Positions 1-8,352 of a stretch of 64,000 nucleotides of DNA are shown here, piece after piece. The stretch comes from Planctomycetota bacterium (GTDB lineage Bacteria; Planctomycetota; UBA1135; GCA-002686595): positions 855,353 through 919,352 of the forward strand of contig JADJNY010000015.1 of assembly GCA_016714045.1 (NCBI GenBank). The letters are read 5' to 3'. The position numbers were made by a program, and so were the translations under genes. How positions within the stretch are numbered: the stretch's first letter is position 1; each line of letters opens with the position of its first letter. Below the pieces are notes generated by a model. It had not been told where the DNA came from. It made no database searches and was given only the letters and a program-made list of their open reading frames with translations.

Positions 1-260
1 GGAAAGGAGCGAGCGAGCGACCCGAGGTCGGAGCGCGATCCCCGCCGTTTCTGCGGCGACCGCGGACTCGCGAGCGTGGCGTTCTCGAAAGAGCGCCCCA
101 ACTACGACGCCGACGCTCCGCTGCTCCATTCTTTCTGGGAAAAGAAAGGGTTTCGACTCCGCGAGGCCGGTCGGCCCGGGGCGGGTGAACGTGTCCCGCG
201 TGCCCTTTCAACCGCGAAAGTTCAGGTGGCAGGGGTGAAGCGCTGCCGTTGCAGGATGCG

Positions 261-321
261 GTGCGGTGCGGGCTGAACCGGCCGAGGTGCGGTGCGGGCT
301 GAACTTGCCGAGGTGCGGTGC
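261..321. repeat. 26-bp-period direct repeat
   Basis: The 18-mer GTGCGGTGCGGGCTGAAC occurs at 261-278 and again at 287-304, and a third partial copy begins at 313. The surrounding 1-520 stretch has open frames in several registers, as expected at this GC content, but none with a recognisable protein or ribosome binding site. I see no gene in it. Confidence 0.6.
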
Positions 322-520
322 CCGGATCGCTGGAGCCCGCAGAGCTCGTCGCGGGTGCGGGGTGGACGGTCCGACGGACGAAGCTGCTCCGCGCTCTCAG
401 CGTGGGCTGGTGCCCGCAGCCCGAAGGGTGGGGACTCGTGTCGGTCGGGACGCAATTGCCAGGTGAGACGATGCAGGGGGAGGAGACGCAACGGAACACA
501 GCGGCTGCTTCGCATTCCGG

Positions 521-568
521 ACCCCGCGCTAGCTCGGGCCGGAGGACCGGCCCGGGCTAGCGCGGGGT
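521..568. terminator. long hairpin, possible bidirectional terminator
   Basis: A 22-bp stem (521-542 with 547-568) containing one G-T wobble closes on the loop AGGA. It lies downstream of the leftward pilin-like gene ending at 645. There is no clear T tract on either side, so termination is inferred from the strength and position of the stem. Confidence 0.5.
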
Positions 569-644
569 TCTATGGGCTCTCAGCATCGAACGTGCGGCAC
601 GGCGAGGAGGTGAGCGCGGCACGAGCCCGTTCGGAGGTGGTGAC

Positions 645-1085
645 TCAGCCTGTGCTGCGCCCGTCGAGTGCTCGAGCGCAGCTGCTGCGTGGATCCGTGG
701 TGCGACGAACCGCGGGTACGCGAAGCCGGTCGCGGCAGTCCATCGCGCCGCTGGCGTCGACGTCGTACCGCCGACCCAGGAAGTCGAGCGCTTCGACCCC
801 GCTCGACTGACCCGTCGAGTCGCTGACCTGGTATCCGAAGCCGTCGGCATCGAAGCGGAACTCGACCGGCGCGCGCAGGAAGAGCGCGCGGCTCTGGGCC
901 AGGTGCAGGTCCTCGACGAGCAGGCGCGCCGCGTTCTCGAGCGTCACCTCCGCGCGCGCGAAGAAGGCCCAGATCGACACGGCCGCGAGCACGGTGATCC
1001 CGACGAGCACGAGCAAGAGCTCGAGCAGCGAAAACCCGCTCCTGCGTGCCTCTCGGCCCGTTCCCTGGTTGCTCGCCTTCGCCAC
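645..1085 (-). CDS. type II secretion/type IV pilus-like pseudopilin (GspH-like)
   Basis: A predicted 146-residue inner-membrane pseudopilin. The N-terminus has a class III prepilin signal: basic leader, cleavage site between G17 and F18, Glu at position +5, then a hydrophobic helix to about residue 43. The rest resembles the soluble GspH/FimT-type domain and ends in low-complexity Arg/Ser sequence. The GTG start at 1085 is chosen because GAGGAA sits five bases upstream and the leader then has normal length. An upstream in-frame start would add 66 residues of unlikely composition. It is host flank, outside the element. Such proteins assemble into a pseudopilus after processing by a prepilin peptidase. 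Confidence 0.7.
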   Translation of the reverse strand: MAKASNQGTGREARRSGFSLLELLLVLVGITVLAAVSIWAFFARAEVTLENAARLLVEDLHLAQSRALFLRAPVEFRFDADGFGYQVSDSTGQSSGVEALDFLGRRYDVDASGAMDCRDRLRVPAVRRTTDPRSSCARALDGRSTG

Positions 1086-1626
1086 GGAGTTCCTCGTTTG
1101 TCGGCGCCCGGGCCGGGTTGCCTCAAGCCCTCGGAAGGATGTTCCAGAAGGCCGCGCGGGGGAAGAGGGGACTGCCCCGGGGCGCGTTGTCTTTCGGGAC
1201 GCCCGCGAGCCGGGCCGGGTGAGGCCCTCGTCCAGCCCGGGCCCGAAGCAACCCATCCCCCCAGGCGGCTTGCGCCCGAGCACCCCGCACGCGAGCGCAA
1301 CCCGAGCCCACGCGGCTCAAACCCACGCGACTCGGGGCGTGGCAACCCATGCACGAGGAGATCGAGACCGAACGAAGCCGAGAGGTTGCCGGTCAAGCCC
1401 AGGTCCGAACCGCTCGACTGCACCGGAAGATCAACGACCTGCACCGCGTCCGTCCGCTCGCCACGCTCTACCTCGGCCGCGCTCGGCCTCGAGAGCACGC
1501 CTCCGGACCTCCGCGACCAGCCCTCGCGCGCTCCGAGCTCCTGGCCTCGGCCCCTCTTGCACGCCTAACCATGCAGGACGCCTGCCGAGCTCCGCCCCGC
1601 ACACGAGGCCGCGCTCGTCCTGCCGC
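1086..1626. other. intergenic stretch without a supported gene
   Basis: There are 541 bases between two leftward pilin-like genes. All frames are open for long distances because of the high GC content, but none shows a domain, signal peptide or ribosome binding site that I can support. Confidence 0.4.
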
Positions 1627-2130
1627 TCAGAGGTCGAACAGCCGAACGCCGCCCGAGACGAGCTCCGCCGGCAAGTCCGCACGGATTTCACCGGTCGATG
1701 GGCGGTAGATCCACCCCGCGACGCCCTCGCCGGACAACGGCCAGGGCGCGCCCGGCGGCAGACAGCGGATCGTGTCCTGACCGTTCCACGGGTTGCGCGG
1801 GAGCTCGGGCCCGAGGTAGCCGGCGAGCGCGGTGCGCACGTCGAGCTCTTCCCCTTGGGCCGGCCAACTCTGCTCGGCGAGATGGTAGAGCGCGATCGCC
1901 TCGCGCAGCTCGGTGAGCCCGCTGCGGATCCGGTTCGCGGCCCGCGAGCTCGCCTCCTCGGTCCACTGCGCCTGCGTCCTGGACACGCGGCCCAGGAAAA
2001 ACACGAGCGCCCCGACGATGACGATCAAGGTGAGCTGCACGCTCGACGCCGCATCGATCCAAGGCCCGCCAGAGCGCAAGGGCCGCGGGGGCAAGAAGCT
2101 CGGCGGAACGGAGGGCGGTCGATCGAGCAC
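1627..2130 (-). CDS. pilin-like/GspG-like membrane-anchored protein (host flank)
   Basis: Predicted 167-residue protein with one transmembrane helix (about residues 31-47) followed by an amphipathic helical stretch and a small soluble domain with N-P-W-N-G and W-I-Y-R-P-S motifs, as seen in GspG-type pseudopilins. It lacks a canonical prepilin cleavage site, so it could be an unprocessed pilin-like protein. The start is uncertain: GTG at 2130 has GGAG about nine bases upstream. The frame is open further upstream and runs without a stop through attL into the integrase of the inserted element, so the intact host gene may have had a different 5' region. Confidence 0.55.
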   Translation of the reverse strand: MLDRPPSVPPSFLPPRPLRSGGPWIDAASSVQLTLIVIVGALVFFLGRVSRTQAQWTEEASSRAANRIRSGLTELREAIALYHLAEQSWPAQGEELDVRTALAGYLGPELPRNPWNGQDTIRCLPPGAPWPLSGEGVAGWIYRPSTGEIRADLPAELVSGGVRLFDL

Positions 2131-2265
2131 GGGACCCGTCTCCGCGCGGGGGGAAGTGCGCGGGAGTGGTCGGAGGACTGTCGACCAGGAAGCGCGGCCG
2201 CCTTGAGTCGGGAGCTCGGCGTTCCTTTCACGGGTCCCGGAGCATCGGCTACGCTGCGCCGTCAC

Positions 2266-2304
2266 GCGCCCGTAGCTCAGCAGGATAGAGCGGCGGTTTC
2301 CTAA
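2266..2304 (+). pseudogene. 5' half of the disrupted host tRNA-Arg(CCU)
   Basis: The acceptor strand GCGCCCG (2266-2272), a D arm (GCTC...GAGC, 2275-2291), the 5' anticodon stem GCGGT (2293-2297) and loop TTCCTAA (2298-2304) are present. The sequence then leaves the tRNA fold at 2305. The missing ACCGC stem strand, variable loop, T arm, acceptor strand CGGGCGC and CCA are found at 58388-58425. Confidence 0.85.
2296..2304. other. attL core
   Basis: GTTTCCTAA is identical to 58379-58387, and the flanking bases differ on both sides. The core overlaps the last base of the 5' anticodon stem plus the anticodon loop. Strand exchange within the anticodon loop is typical of tRNA-targeting tyrosine recombinases. 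Confidence 0.75.
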
Positions 2305-3633
2305 GCTGAACTTGTCGTGTTTTCGGCGAGCGCCGCGGACGCTGCACAGTCTCGCACGCGGTCGCACCGGCTCGCGCAACTCGGTGACCGCACCAGGGTT
2401 GCGACGGGGGTCGTCGCCGTCGAGGTCGGACCCGTCGTCGCACGCCGTCGCTTCGCCACGCGCTGGAACGTGCTCCGACTGCTGAGGAATCTGCTGAGGG
2501 CCGGTTTTTCCGCCGCCGGAAACCGGTGACTCAGTATCAGTGGTGGAGACCGGTGCCCTCGGTGCTGAGTCTCGCCGACCACCGGGGAGGAGCTGCATCG
2601 CCGCCGTCGTGTCGGCGTGCGAGAGCATCGTGTAGTGCTTCAGCGTCGTGCGGTAGTCCGCGTGCCGCATGATGCGCTGCGCGATCTGCGGCGCGATGCC
2701 GGCGCGGGCGAGGCGGGTGCCCAGTGTGGCCCGCAGCCCGTGGAGGTCCGCGACGCGGCCCTGGTCGTCGACGTCCGCGATGCCTGCGCGTTCGAAGTCG
2801 TGTTGGCGGGTGAGGTTCGTGACCGCGGTCGGGAACACACGATCGGTCGGCTTGGCGTCCGCGGGCCGACCGGCCTTGAGCTCGGCGAGCAGCTCCGGGT
2901 GGAGCGGCACGACGTCCTCGCGCTTCGCCTTGCCGTCGCGGATCGTGAGCAGGCCCGCTTCGAGGTCGACCGAGCTCCACGTGAGCTTCGTGAGCTCGGA
3001 ACGCCGCAGCCCTGCGAGCACCGCCGTTAGATACCAGCCGCGCCGCCCGCGCTCGGCCGCGACCGCAAGCAGCCGCTCGAGCTCCTGATCGGTCAGCGGC
3101 CGGCGGATCCTCCGACGGTCGCGCGACTCATCGAGCTTCGGCAGGAACTCGAGCGGATGCGTCTCGACCCGGCCCGTCTTCCTGCACCAGTTCCCAAACG
3201 CCCGCAGCGTTTCGCGGCGTGTGTTGACGGTCCTCGGTGAGCGGCCGAGCTCGCGGAACGACGCGAGCGCGCGTTCCACGACCTCAAGGCGGAGGTCGAC
3301 GAGACGCGAGGCGCCCGTCTCCTCCATGATCCAGTTGAGGTGGCGCTCCTTGTCGACGATCCCCATCGGAGCCAGGCCACGACTCCGGCAGTGCTGGATG
3401 TACTCGCGCACGTGCTGCGCGAGCGGCTTCTTGCCTTCCTCGGTGAAGCGGTCCTGCCGCGCGTCGACGACCCCCTCGCGGCGCAGGGCGACGTCCGCCT
3501 CGAGCTTCTGCGCGATGCGCTCGGCGGTGCGCTTGTCGGTCGTCCGGCTCGACTTCTGCCGACGCCGTCCATGCTGGTCGAAGTACTCCACCAGCCAAGG
3601 TCCCATGCCGTTCCTCCGAAAGACGCTGGCCAT
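2305..3633 (-). CDS. int: element integrase, tyrosine recombinase; reading frame runs out through attL
   Basis: Catalyses insertion and excision of the element. The N-terminal region (1-60) resembles an arm-binding domain, 70-170 is the core-binding helical domain and 180-345 is catalytic. The catalytic set is R210, K235 or K237, H298 and R301 (HGLR), H324 and Y334. The tRNA gene and start codon lie directly upstream. No stop codon occurs inside the element on this side. In the integrated state the frame crosses attL, reads antisense through the tRNA half and enters the host pilin-like gene, stopping at 1627 (668 residues). In the circular form it would continue across attP into the right end and stop at 58139. 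The C-terminus therefore depends on integration state. Confidence 0.85.
2479..2499. other. putative integrase arm-type sites, left
   Basis: The 9-mer CTGCTGAGG occurs twice in tandem (2479-2487 and 2491-2499) separated by AAT. A near copy is at 58300-58320 close to attR, and the shared 24-bp segment has one mismatch. Tandem short direct repeats flanking a core site are typical of tyrosine-integrase arm binding sites. The left copy is inside the integrase reading frame, so a coding explanation is also possible. Confidence 0.45.
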
Positions 3634-3677
3634 GGCTCAGGCCTCCCTCGGGTTCGGCACGGCCGACCGCGCGAAGG

Positions 3678-3755
3678 TGGTACCCCCGGCAGGGCTCGAA
3701 CCTGCGACCTGGTCTTTAGGAAAGACCTGCTCTATCCAAACTGAGCTACGGGGGC
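3678..3755 (-). tRNA. tRNA-Arg(CCU), carried by the element
   Basis: A complete 78-base cloverleaf with encoded CCA. The 7-bp acceptor stem starts with a G-U pair, followed by a D arm GCTC/GAGC, anticodon stem GGTCT/AGACC with loop TTCCTAA (anticodon CCU) and T stem GCAGG/CCTGC. The anticodon loop is identical to that of the disrupted host gene, but the stems differ in sequence, so it is not a simple duplication. It lies 45 bases upstream of the integrase start on the same strand and probably shares its transcript. It would restore decoding of AGG codons after insertion. Confidence 0.93.
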
Positions 3756-3848
3756 TTTCGGCGGCCATGGTACGCGGCGCTCGCGGGCGAAGCATCAGGG
3801 ACGGCGGGGAAGGAGGGAAGCGCATCTAGGATCGATTCCGCGAGGGCG

Positions 3849-4073
3849 TCAAGATCGCCCGGTCCGGCGGGCCGCAACCCACGCCCGGAGGTCCTCCGTC
3901 GGGTACCGCAGGGCCCGTCCGATGCGGACCGCGGGGACCTCGCGGCAGTTGGTCAGCTCCCAGAGCTTCCGCGGCGAGATGGCGAGGAAGCGCGCGGCCT
4001 CGGCTGGCCGGAGCAGGAGGGGCTCAGGGGTCAGGATGGAGGAGCGATCGGCGGCCGGCTTGATCTTGTCCAT
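3849..4073 (-). CDS. excisionase-like/MerR-type helix-turn-helix protein
   Basis: A small DNA-binding protein of about 74 residues with the HTH_17/excisionase pattern: L-R-P-A-E-A-A-R-F-L, P-R-K-L-W-E-L, then A-V-R-I-G-R-A-L-R-Y and a final D-L-R-A-W helix. Such proteins act as directionality factors with tyrosine integrases or as plasmid regulators. Its position next to the tRNA and integrase fits a role in excision. A longer start at 4118 adds 15 residues of low-quality sequence, so I prefer ATG 4073. Neither start has a clear ribosome binding site. Confidence 0.65.
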   Translation of the reverse strand: MDKIKPAADRSSILTPEPLLLRPAEAARFLAISPRKLWELTNCREVPAVRIGRALRYPTEDLRAWVAARRTGRS

Positions 4074-4210
4074 GGTGGGCTGCCGGGGAGGTTCCCGGTG
4101 CAGCCCAAGTAGGGCCATGCCGTGACGAGCGACAACCTGCGAGACGCGCGGTCAGATCGCGTTGCGACCGGACAACGCCTGGTCCCCGAACCGACCGCCC
4201 GCGATCCAGT

Positions 4211-4926
4211 CTACGAAAGCAGGCGAGCAGCGAGAGCAGAAAAGATTGCGGCCACGGCGACCAGCACCCACTGCATCAAGGCCTTCTTGCGTTCGCGAGC
4301 CGTTGCAGCCTGGCGCTCGTGCTCAGCGTCCGCCGTGGCCGATTCGCGTACTCGCTGTACTTCGCGGCGAAGCTCCACGATTTCCTCGGTCTGTGCCACG
4401 ACGACCGCCGAGAGTTTCTCGAATCGCTCGTCCTGATGTGTGTCGCGCCGAGGCTTTGGATGGAGCAGGAAAGTCGGATCCAGTCTCGGACGGCGGGCCT
4501 CCATGTCCTCCAGGTTTCGCGTGAGCGCGGTCAGACGATCGATGCCGGCGAGCTCGAGGACTTTGCGGGGGCGGGAAAGACCGCGCGCACTCCTGTGCAA
4601 GTCGCGCCGCCGGGCTTTCCGCGAGCTCGCGCGCGAACTTCGCAGTCGGGCTATCCGCCAACTCGCGGGCGAGCCTCCCCAGCAGGATTCTCCGCCAAGT
4701 TCAACGTGTCCTGGAGTGCTCTCATCGGGGCGAGCTGTTCCTCCATGATCCTGATCGGCGCGAGCGCACGCTCCATCGCAATTGCGGGCGCGAGAATCCG
4801 CTCGTGGTGTCGGGCGATTCCCTTCAGGGTCTCCATGTGGCGCCTGTCCCGCTCGGCGCGCTCCTCGACAGAAAGAGCCGCCTCGCGCTCCGCGCAGATC
4901 TTCTTCAGCTCGCTCAACGTCGCCAT
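4211..4926 (-). pseudogene. coiled-coil C-tail-anchored membrane protein, two frameshifts
   Basis: Three reading frames join into one plausible protein of about 237 residues. An N-terminal helical part starts MATLSELKKI (from 4926). A middle piece around 4570-4660 reads as another helical stretch. The C-terminal part (from about 4560) holds a coiled coil (E-L-R-R-E-V-Q-R-V) and a final hydrophobic helix ending at residue 237. Each junction needs removal of one base. The function is unknown. It is downstream of the ImmA-type gene in the same leftward cluster. The shifts could be sequencing errors. Confidence 0.5.
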
Positions 4927-5209
4927 GCTCTACCTCGTTCTCCATCCGCCACTCTGGCCCCCGTCGCGCGTCGTGTACCCGCCGCTGCCGGAGTCGGCAC
5001 CGGGTCCGGGGTTGCCGGCCGTTCGAGGTCCTATTCCGTCGCCTCCGCCCGGTGTCGTCGTTCGCGCTCCAGGGCCGGCGCCCTCTCGCGTGAAGTAGTC
5101 GCGCCCGTACGTCATCGATCGGTCGCTGACCTCCGGGGAGGGCGTACCACCGACCGCGCCTTCCCGTGGCGATTCCGGCCTCGGTTCCGGCAAGCTCCGG
5201 AAGACGTGT

Positions 5210-5524
5210 TCACAAAGGAAACTCCATGCCGCCTTCACTCCCTCTTCCGGCCCACCCGGCAGCGCCCGCACCGGCTGCGGTTGCCGCCCAACGTACGACC
5301 GTACCGAACCGAGATCGCCGCTCCGTCTCCGAAGCCGGAGTGATCTCCTTGAACCGCTTGCGCATGTCTTCGACGCACACGTGGATTCCGAGCAGCTCGT
5401 TGTCCGAGGCATAGAACGCTCGCACTTGCTTGGCATGGCACGCCGCACGGACCTCGTCCGCCGTCGCCTGGAAGGAACGCAGCGCATCTTCCAAGGGTAT
5501 GAACCGGCCTTGTTCATTCGTCAT
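5210..5524 (-). CDS. hypothetical protein downstream of ImmA-like peptidase
   Basis: A 104-residue protein starting MTNEQGRFIPLEDALRSF, with its ATG overlapping the end of the ImmA-like gene by 11 bases, so translation is probably coupled. The first 75 residues look well folded (helical, with charged segments), then comes an Ala/Gly-rich stretch. Another frame from about 5270 continues smoothly to 4930 (G-P-E-E-G-V-K-A-A-W-S-F-L and onwards), four bases before the next gene. The true product may be a 197-residue protein with one spurious base near 5260. I do not recognise the family. Confidence 0.55.
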   Translation of the reverse strand: MTNEQGRFIPLEDALRSFQATADEVRAACHAKQVRAFYASDNELLGIHVCVEDMRKRFKEITPASETERRSRFGTVVRWAATAAGAGAAGWAGRGSEGGMEFPL

Positions 5525-6365
5525 CGCCAGTCTCCTCGCCTTCCTCGTCGAGCGCCTCGTCAGTGAACAAGACGGTCAGCGTTCGGTCGTAACGCCCCAA
5601 CCCAACGACATCCTCGTTCATCTCGGTGTCCGGCGCGCCGTCGAACCAGTCCGAGAGCATCGAGGTGCCTTCCTTCTCAACCGCGCCAGTGATGTTGGAA
5701 GCCGTTCGATTGAAGTCCGCAGTGACGGTGCGACGAGGGACGGGAGATCCCTTGCGCAGCCAGGACAGACCGCGTCGCGTCGTGATCGCATCGGACATGA
5801 AGCAGTACTCGACCGTCTGTCCTTTGCTCACGATCACGGCAACCGGATCGTCAGCGTAGAGGGCGAACCGGATCGCTGTGGCGGTGATCGAGGTCCTGCA
5901 CATTGCGGCGAGTGCCTGGACGGTGCCGAATCCGACTGCCTGCTGAGCGCGCAGCGCCCCCCGGAAGAGTCTCTCGGGCATCAGTAGCGCGCCCGCGAAG
6001 TAGTCGGCCTGCCGCTCGATCGGATCTGCGGACACGAAGCCGCTGTGCGATTGGTGGATCGTTCGTCCGTTGGCGAACAGCGCGGTCGGGTGCCCAGGCA
6101 GGAAGAAGTGCCCGAGCTCGTGCGAAACCGTGAAGCGTTCGAAGCCCTCGTTTCCCAGCCCGCGTGCGTACAGGATCCCGTACGCGGAACCCACAACCGT
6201 CAGGCATCCGGAACAGCTGTCGAGATCCGCGGCCTGCACGATGATGTCCTTTCGCGTCGCGACCGCGAACGGGTCGACGGGCAGCGTCTCCATCCCCAGC
6301 GCTGTGAGCACCTCGTCCGCGCAGTTCGCGGCCTCCCTCATCGCGAGCTTCTCTGCGCCCTTCAC
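5514..6365 (-). CDS. ImmA/IrrE-family metallopeptidase
   Basis: A 283-residue predicted zinc peptidase. The N-terminal domain is followed by the HELGH metal-binding motif (H82, E83, H86) in F-T-V-S-H-E-L-G-H-F, then E-R-Q-A-D-Y-F-A-G-A-L-L-M-P, where the third ligand Glu and the family's typical helix lie. The C-terminal 120 residues are an extra domain of unknown role ending in an acidic tail. The GTG start overlaps the XRE stop as GTGA. In ICEBs1 and related elements ImmA cleaves the ImmR repressor to release element transfer. By analogy this pair probably controls the element. Confidence 0.8.
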   Translation of the reverse strand: MKGAEKLAMREAANCADEVLTALGMETLPVDPFAVATRKDIIVQAADLDSCSGCLTVVGSAYGILYARGLGNEGFERFTVSHELGHFFLPGHPTALFANGRTIHQSHSGFVSADPIERQADYFAGALLMPERLFRGALRAQQAVGFGTVQALAAMCRTSITATAIRFALYADDPVAVIVSKGQTVEYCFMSDAITTRRGLSWLRKGSPVPRRTVTADFNRTASNITGAVEKEGTSMLSDWFDGAPDTEMNEDVVGLGRYDRTLTVLFTDEALDEEGEETGDDE

Positions 6366-6721
6366 GCCTCGTCCTTCGGGGGCTTGTTCTTCGCCGCAAG
6401 GAGCTTCGCCATCGCGGCCAGTGTTTCCTGGTCGGCAGCCGACATCTTGGAAAGGTGCCGGAACATCTGCTCGGCGACCGGGCCCGCCGCGCCGGCCCCT
6501 TCCTGACGCCCGATCAGGTAGTCCGTCGTGACGCCAAGCGCGTCGGCCAACGCCCGGAGGTTCTCGAAGGAGGGAGCCCGGCGTCCCGTCTCGAAGTGGG
6601 ACACGGCCGAGGGCTGGAGCCCGGATCTCGTCGCGAGCTCGGCCTGGCTCAGCCCCTTCTGCTCCCGGGCGGCCCGGAGCAGGCTGGCGAAGTCCCTGGG
6701 GGGCGGGCTTGACGGTCCCAT
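6362..6721 (-). CDS. XRE-family repressor (ImmR-like)
   Basis: A 119-residue regulator with a helix-turn-helix domain at residues 11-72 (A-R-E-Q-K-G-L-S-Q-A-E-L-A, then P-S-A-V-S-H-F-E-T-G-R-R-A-P-S) and a short C-terminal helical segment. It is the first gene of a leftward operon with the ImmA-like peptidase. There is no Shine-Dalgarno sequence before the ATG. A -10-like TATAC on the minus strand lies only about ten bases upstream, so the mRNA could be leaderless. It probably represses its own promoter and genes for excision or transfer. Confidence 0.75.
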   Translation of the reverse strand: MGPSSPPPRDFASLLRAAREQKGLSQAELATRSGLQPSAVSHFETGRRAPSFENLRALADALGVTTDYLIGRQEGAGAAGPVAEQMFRHLSKMSAADQETLAAMAKLLAAKNKPPKDEA

Positions 6722-6760
6722 GACGTATCCGTATAGTTGTAGGTGACGTTGGCGTCTCGC

Positions 6761-6791
6761 TGGTGGGGCCGCCTTTTTTGGGGCCCCACCA
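6761..6791. promoter_or_regulatory. hairpin in the divergent regulatory region
   Basis: Stem TGGTGGGGCC (6761-6770) pairs with GGCCCCACCA (6782-6791) across a loop containing TTTTTT. It lies between the XRE gene (leftward) and the DUF3892-like gene (rightward) and could attenuate rightward transcription. Confidence 0.45.
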
Positions 6792-6861
6792 TAGACGACT
6801 TCGTCAGATTCTACGTGACGGCTACCACAACCGCAAGGGCCAACGGCCCGGAGCGATCCAC

Positions 6862-7167
6862 ATGAGCGACTACCGCATCGTCTGCACCAACCAGGAACCC
6901 TGCTACCTCTCCACGCACCAGGCGCATATCGTCGCCGTGGGCACGGGCAACGACCCCGCTCAGGCGTCGGACCGCTGGACGCTCGACCAGGTCCTCGCCG
7001 CCATGAAGCGCGGCGACCGCTTCTTCACCCAGGGCATTCAGTCCGGGAGGACCGCCATGGTCGAGCCCTACGAGTGCGGTCGCTGCCGTCGGACCTACAT
7101 CCGTTCGCGCCCCGACTCCGTGCAGGACAACAACCTCGACAACCTGCGGGTCTGCAACTGGAAGTAG
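6862..7167 (+). CDS. DUF3892-like small protein
   Basis: A 101-residue protein. The N-terminal part (D-Y-R-I-V-C-T, H-I-V-A-V-G-T-G, W-T-L-D-Q-V-L-A-A-M, G-D-R-F-F-T) matches the layout of DUF3892 proteins. The C-terminal part has a C-x2-C pair (C-G-R-C) and a later Cys that may bind metal. GGAG eight bases before the ATG supports this start. An upstream in-frame start would include the hairpin region. The function is unknown. It is the first rightward gene before the recombinase and the defence operon. Confidence 0.6.
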   Translation: MSDYRIVCTNQEPCYLSTHQAHIVAVGTGNDPAQASDRWTLDQVLAAMKRGDRFFTQGIQSGRTAMVEPYECGRCRRTYIRSRPDSVQDNNLDNLRVCNWK

Positions 7168-7273
7168 TCGGGCGCGGTCGAGCCGCGAGTCTGGGGGTTG
7201 CCACGCGCACGCCGAGAGGCGTATCGTGTGCGCGATAAACTGGATTATCACGAGCACAGGAGGGGTGCCGAAC

Positions 7274-8254
7274 GTGACCGATGAGCTCGATCCAAAGTCC
7301 CGCGCCCTGGTCCTCGAGACCAGGTCGGGCGAACTGCGCCCGAGCGTCGAGCTCCTCCGCGAGGTCCCCGAAGAAGAGGTCTGGCTCCAGGGGCAGCGGT
7401 CCGAGCAGACCCGTCGAGCGTACAAGGCGGACATCCGGCACTTCATCGAAGTGCTCGGGGTCCGGGGCCGGGACGAGCTCCGTCGGGTCGACCGCGCCGC
7501 GGTGATCCACTGGCAGCGGGCCATGGAGGCCGAAGGCGCCCGCCCGCGGACCATCCGCCGGCGGCTATCGGCGCTCTCGAGCCTGTTCAGCCACCTCGTC
7601 ACCCGCCGGCTGGCCGACACGAACCCCTGCCGCGAGGTCAAGCGACCGCGCGTGAATCGGACGCGGGGCGAGACCCGGTCCTTCTCCCAGAAACAAGCGC
7701 GGGCGTTGCTCGACGCTCCGGAGGTCACGACACTCCAGGGACTGCGCGACAGGGTGATCCTCTCCATCGGCCTCCAGGTCGGAGCGAGGCGCTCCGAGAT
7801 CGCGCGCCTCGCCGTGAAGGACTTCCACCAGAACCAGGGCTACTGGAGCCTCCACTTCGTCCGGAAGGGCGGGGAGGACCTCTCCGTCTCGGTCAACCCG
7901 CAGACGGCGCAGCGCATCCACGAGTACCTGCGGGCCGCCGGCCACGACACCGACCTCGACGGGCCTCTGCTCCGCCCGACGCGCCCCAATGGGCGTTCGA
8001 ACGACGGTCGCCGGCGCATGAGCGCCGACATGGTCGATCGCGTCCTGAAGAAGTACTGCCGCCAGGTCGGCTTGCCGCTCGGCTTCAGCGCTCACTCGAT
8101 GCGGGCGACCTTCATCACGACCGCCCTCCAGAACGGCGCGAGCCTCGAGGACGTCCAGCGTGACGTCGGGCACGCCGACCCCACGACGACCAAGCTCTAC
8201 GACCGCCGGGGCCACAACCCGGAGAAGAGCGCTTCCTTCTTCGCCAACTACTGA
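7274..8254 (+). CDS. second tyrosine recombinase (XerC/D-like)
   Basis: A 326-residue recombinase with SAM-like core-binding domain at 38-125 and catalytic domain at 140-320. The catalytic set is R172 (G-A-R-R-S-E-I), K198, H274 and R277 (HSMR), H300 and Y309. GTG 7274 is chosen because AGGAGG ends ten bases upstream; the frame also contains a GTG at 7226. It differs strongly from the element integrase at 2305-3633. It lies 98 bases before drmD, at the head of the defence operon, and may mobilise that cargo or resolve element multimers in a Xer-like role. Confidence 0.8.
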   Translation: MTDELDPKSRALVLETRSGELRPSVELLREVPEEEVWLQGQRSEQTRRAYKADIRHFIEVLGVRGRDELRRVDRAAVIHWQRAMEAEGARPRTIRRRLSALSSLFSHLVTRRLADTNPCREVKRPRVNRTRGETRSFSQKQARALLDAPEVTTLQGLRDRVILSIGLQVGARRSEIARLAVKDFHQNQGYWSLHFVRKGGEDLSVSVNPQTAQRIHEYLRAAGHDTDLDGPLLRPTRPNGRSNDGRRRMSADMVDRVLKKYCRQVGLPLGFSAHSMRATFITTALQNGASLEDVQRDVGHADPTTTKLYDRRGHNPEKSASFFANY

Positions 8255-8352
8255 GCCGCTCCCCAGCTCGCATCTCCCATGGGTCCTCGACGCTCGCGCC
8301 CCGCAAACTCCCACCTTGGCACCGCTGAAGCCGAGGGTGGGAGGAGCGTCGC

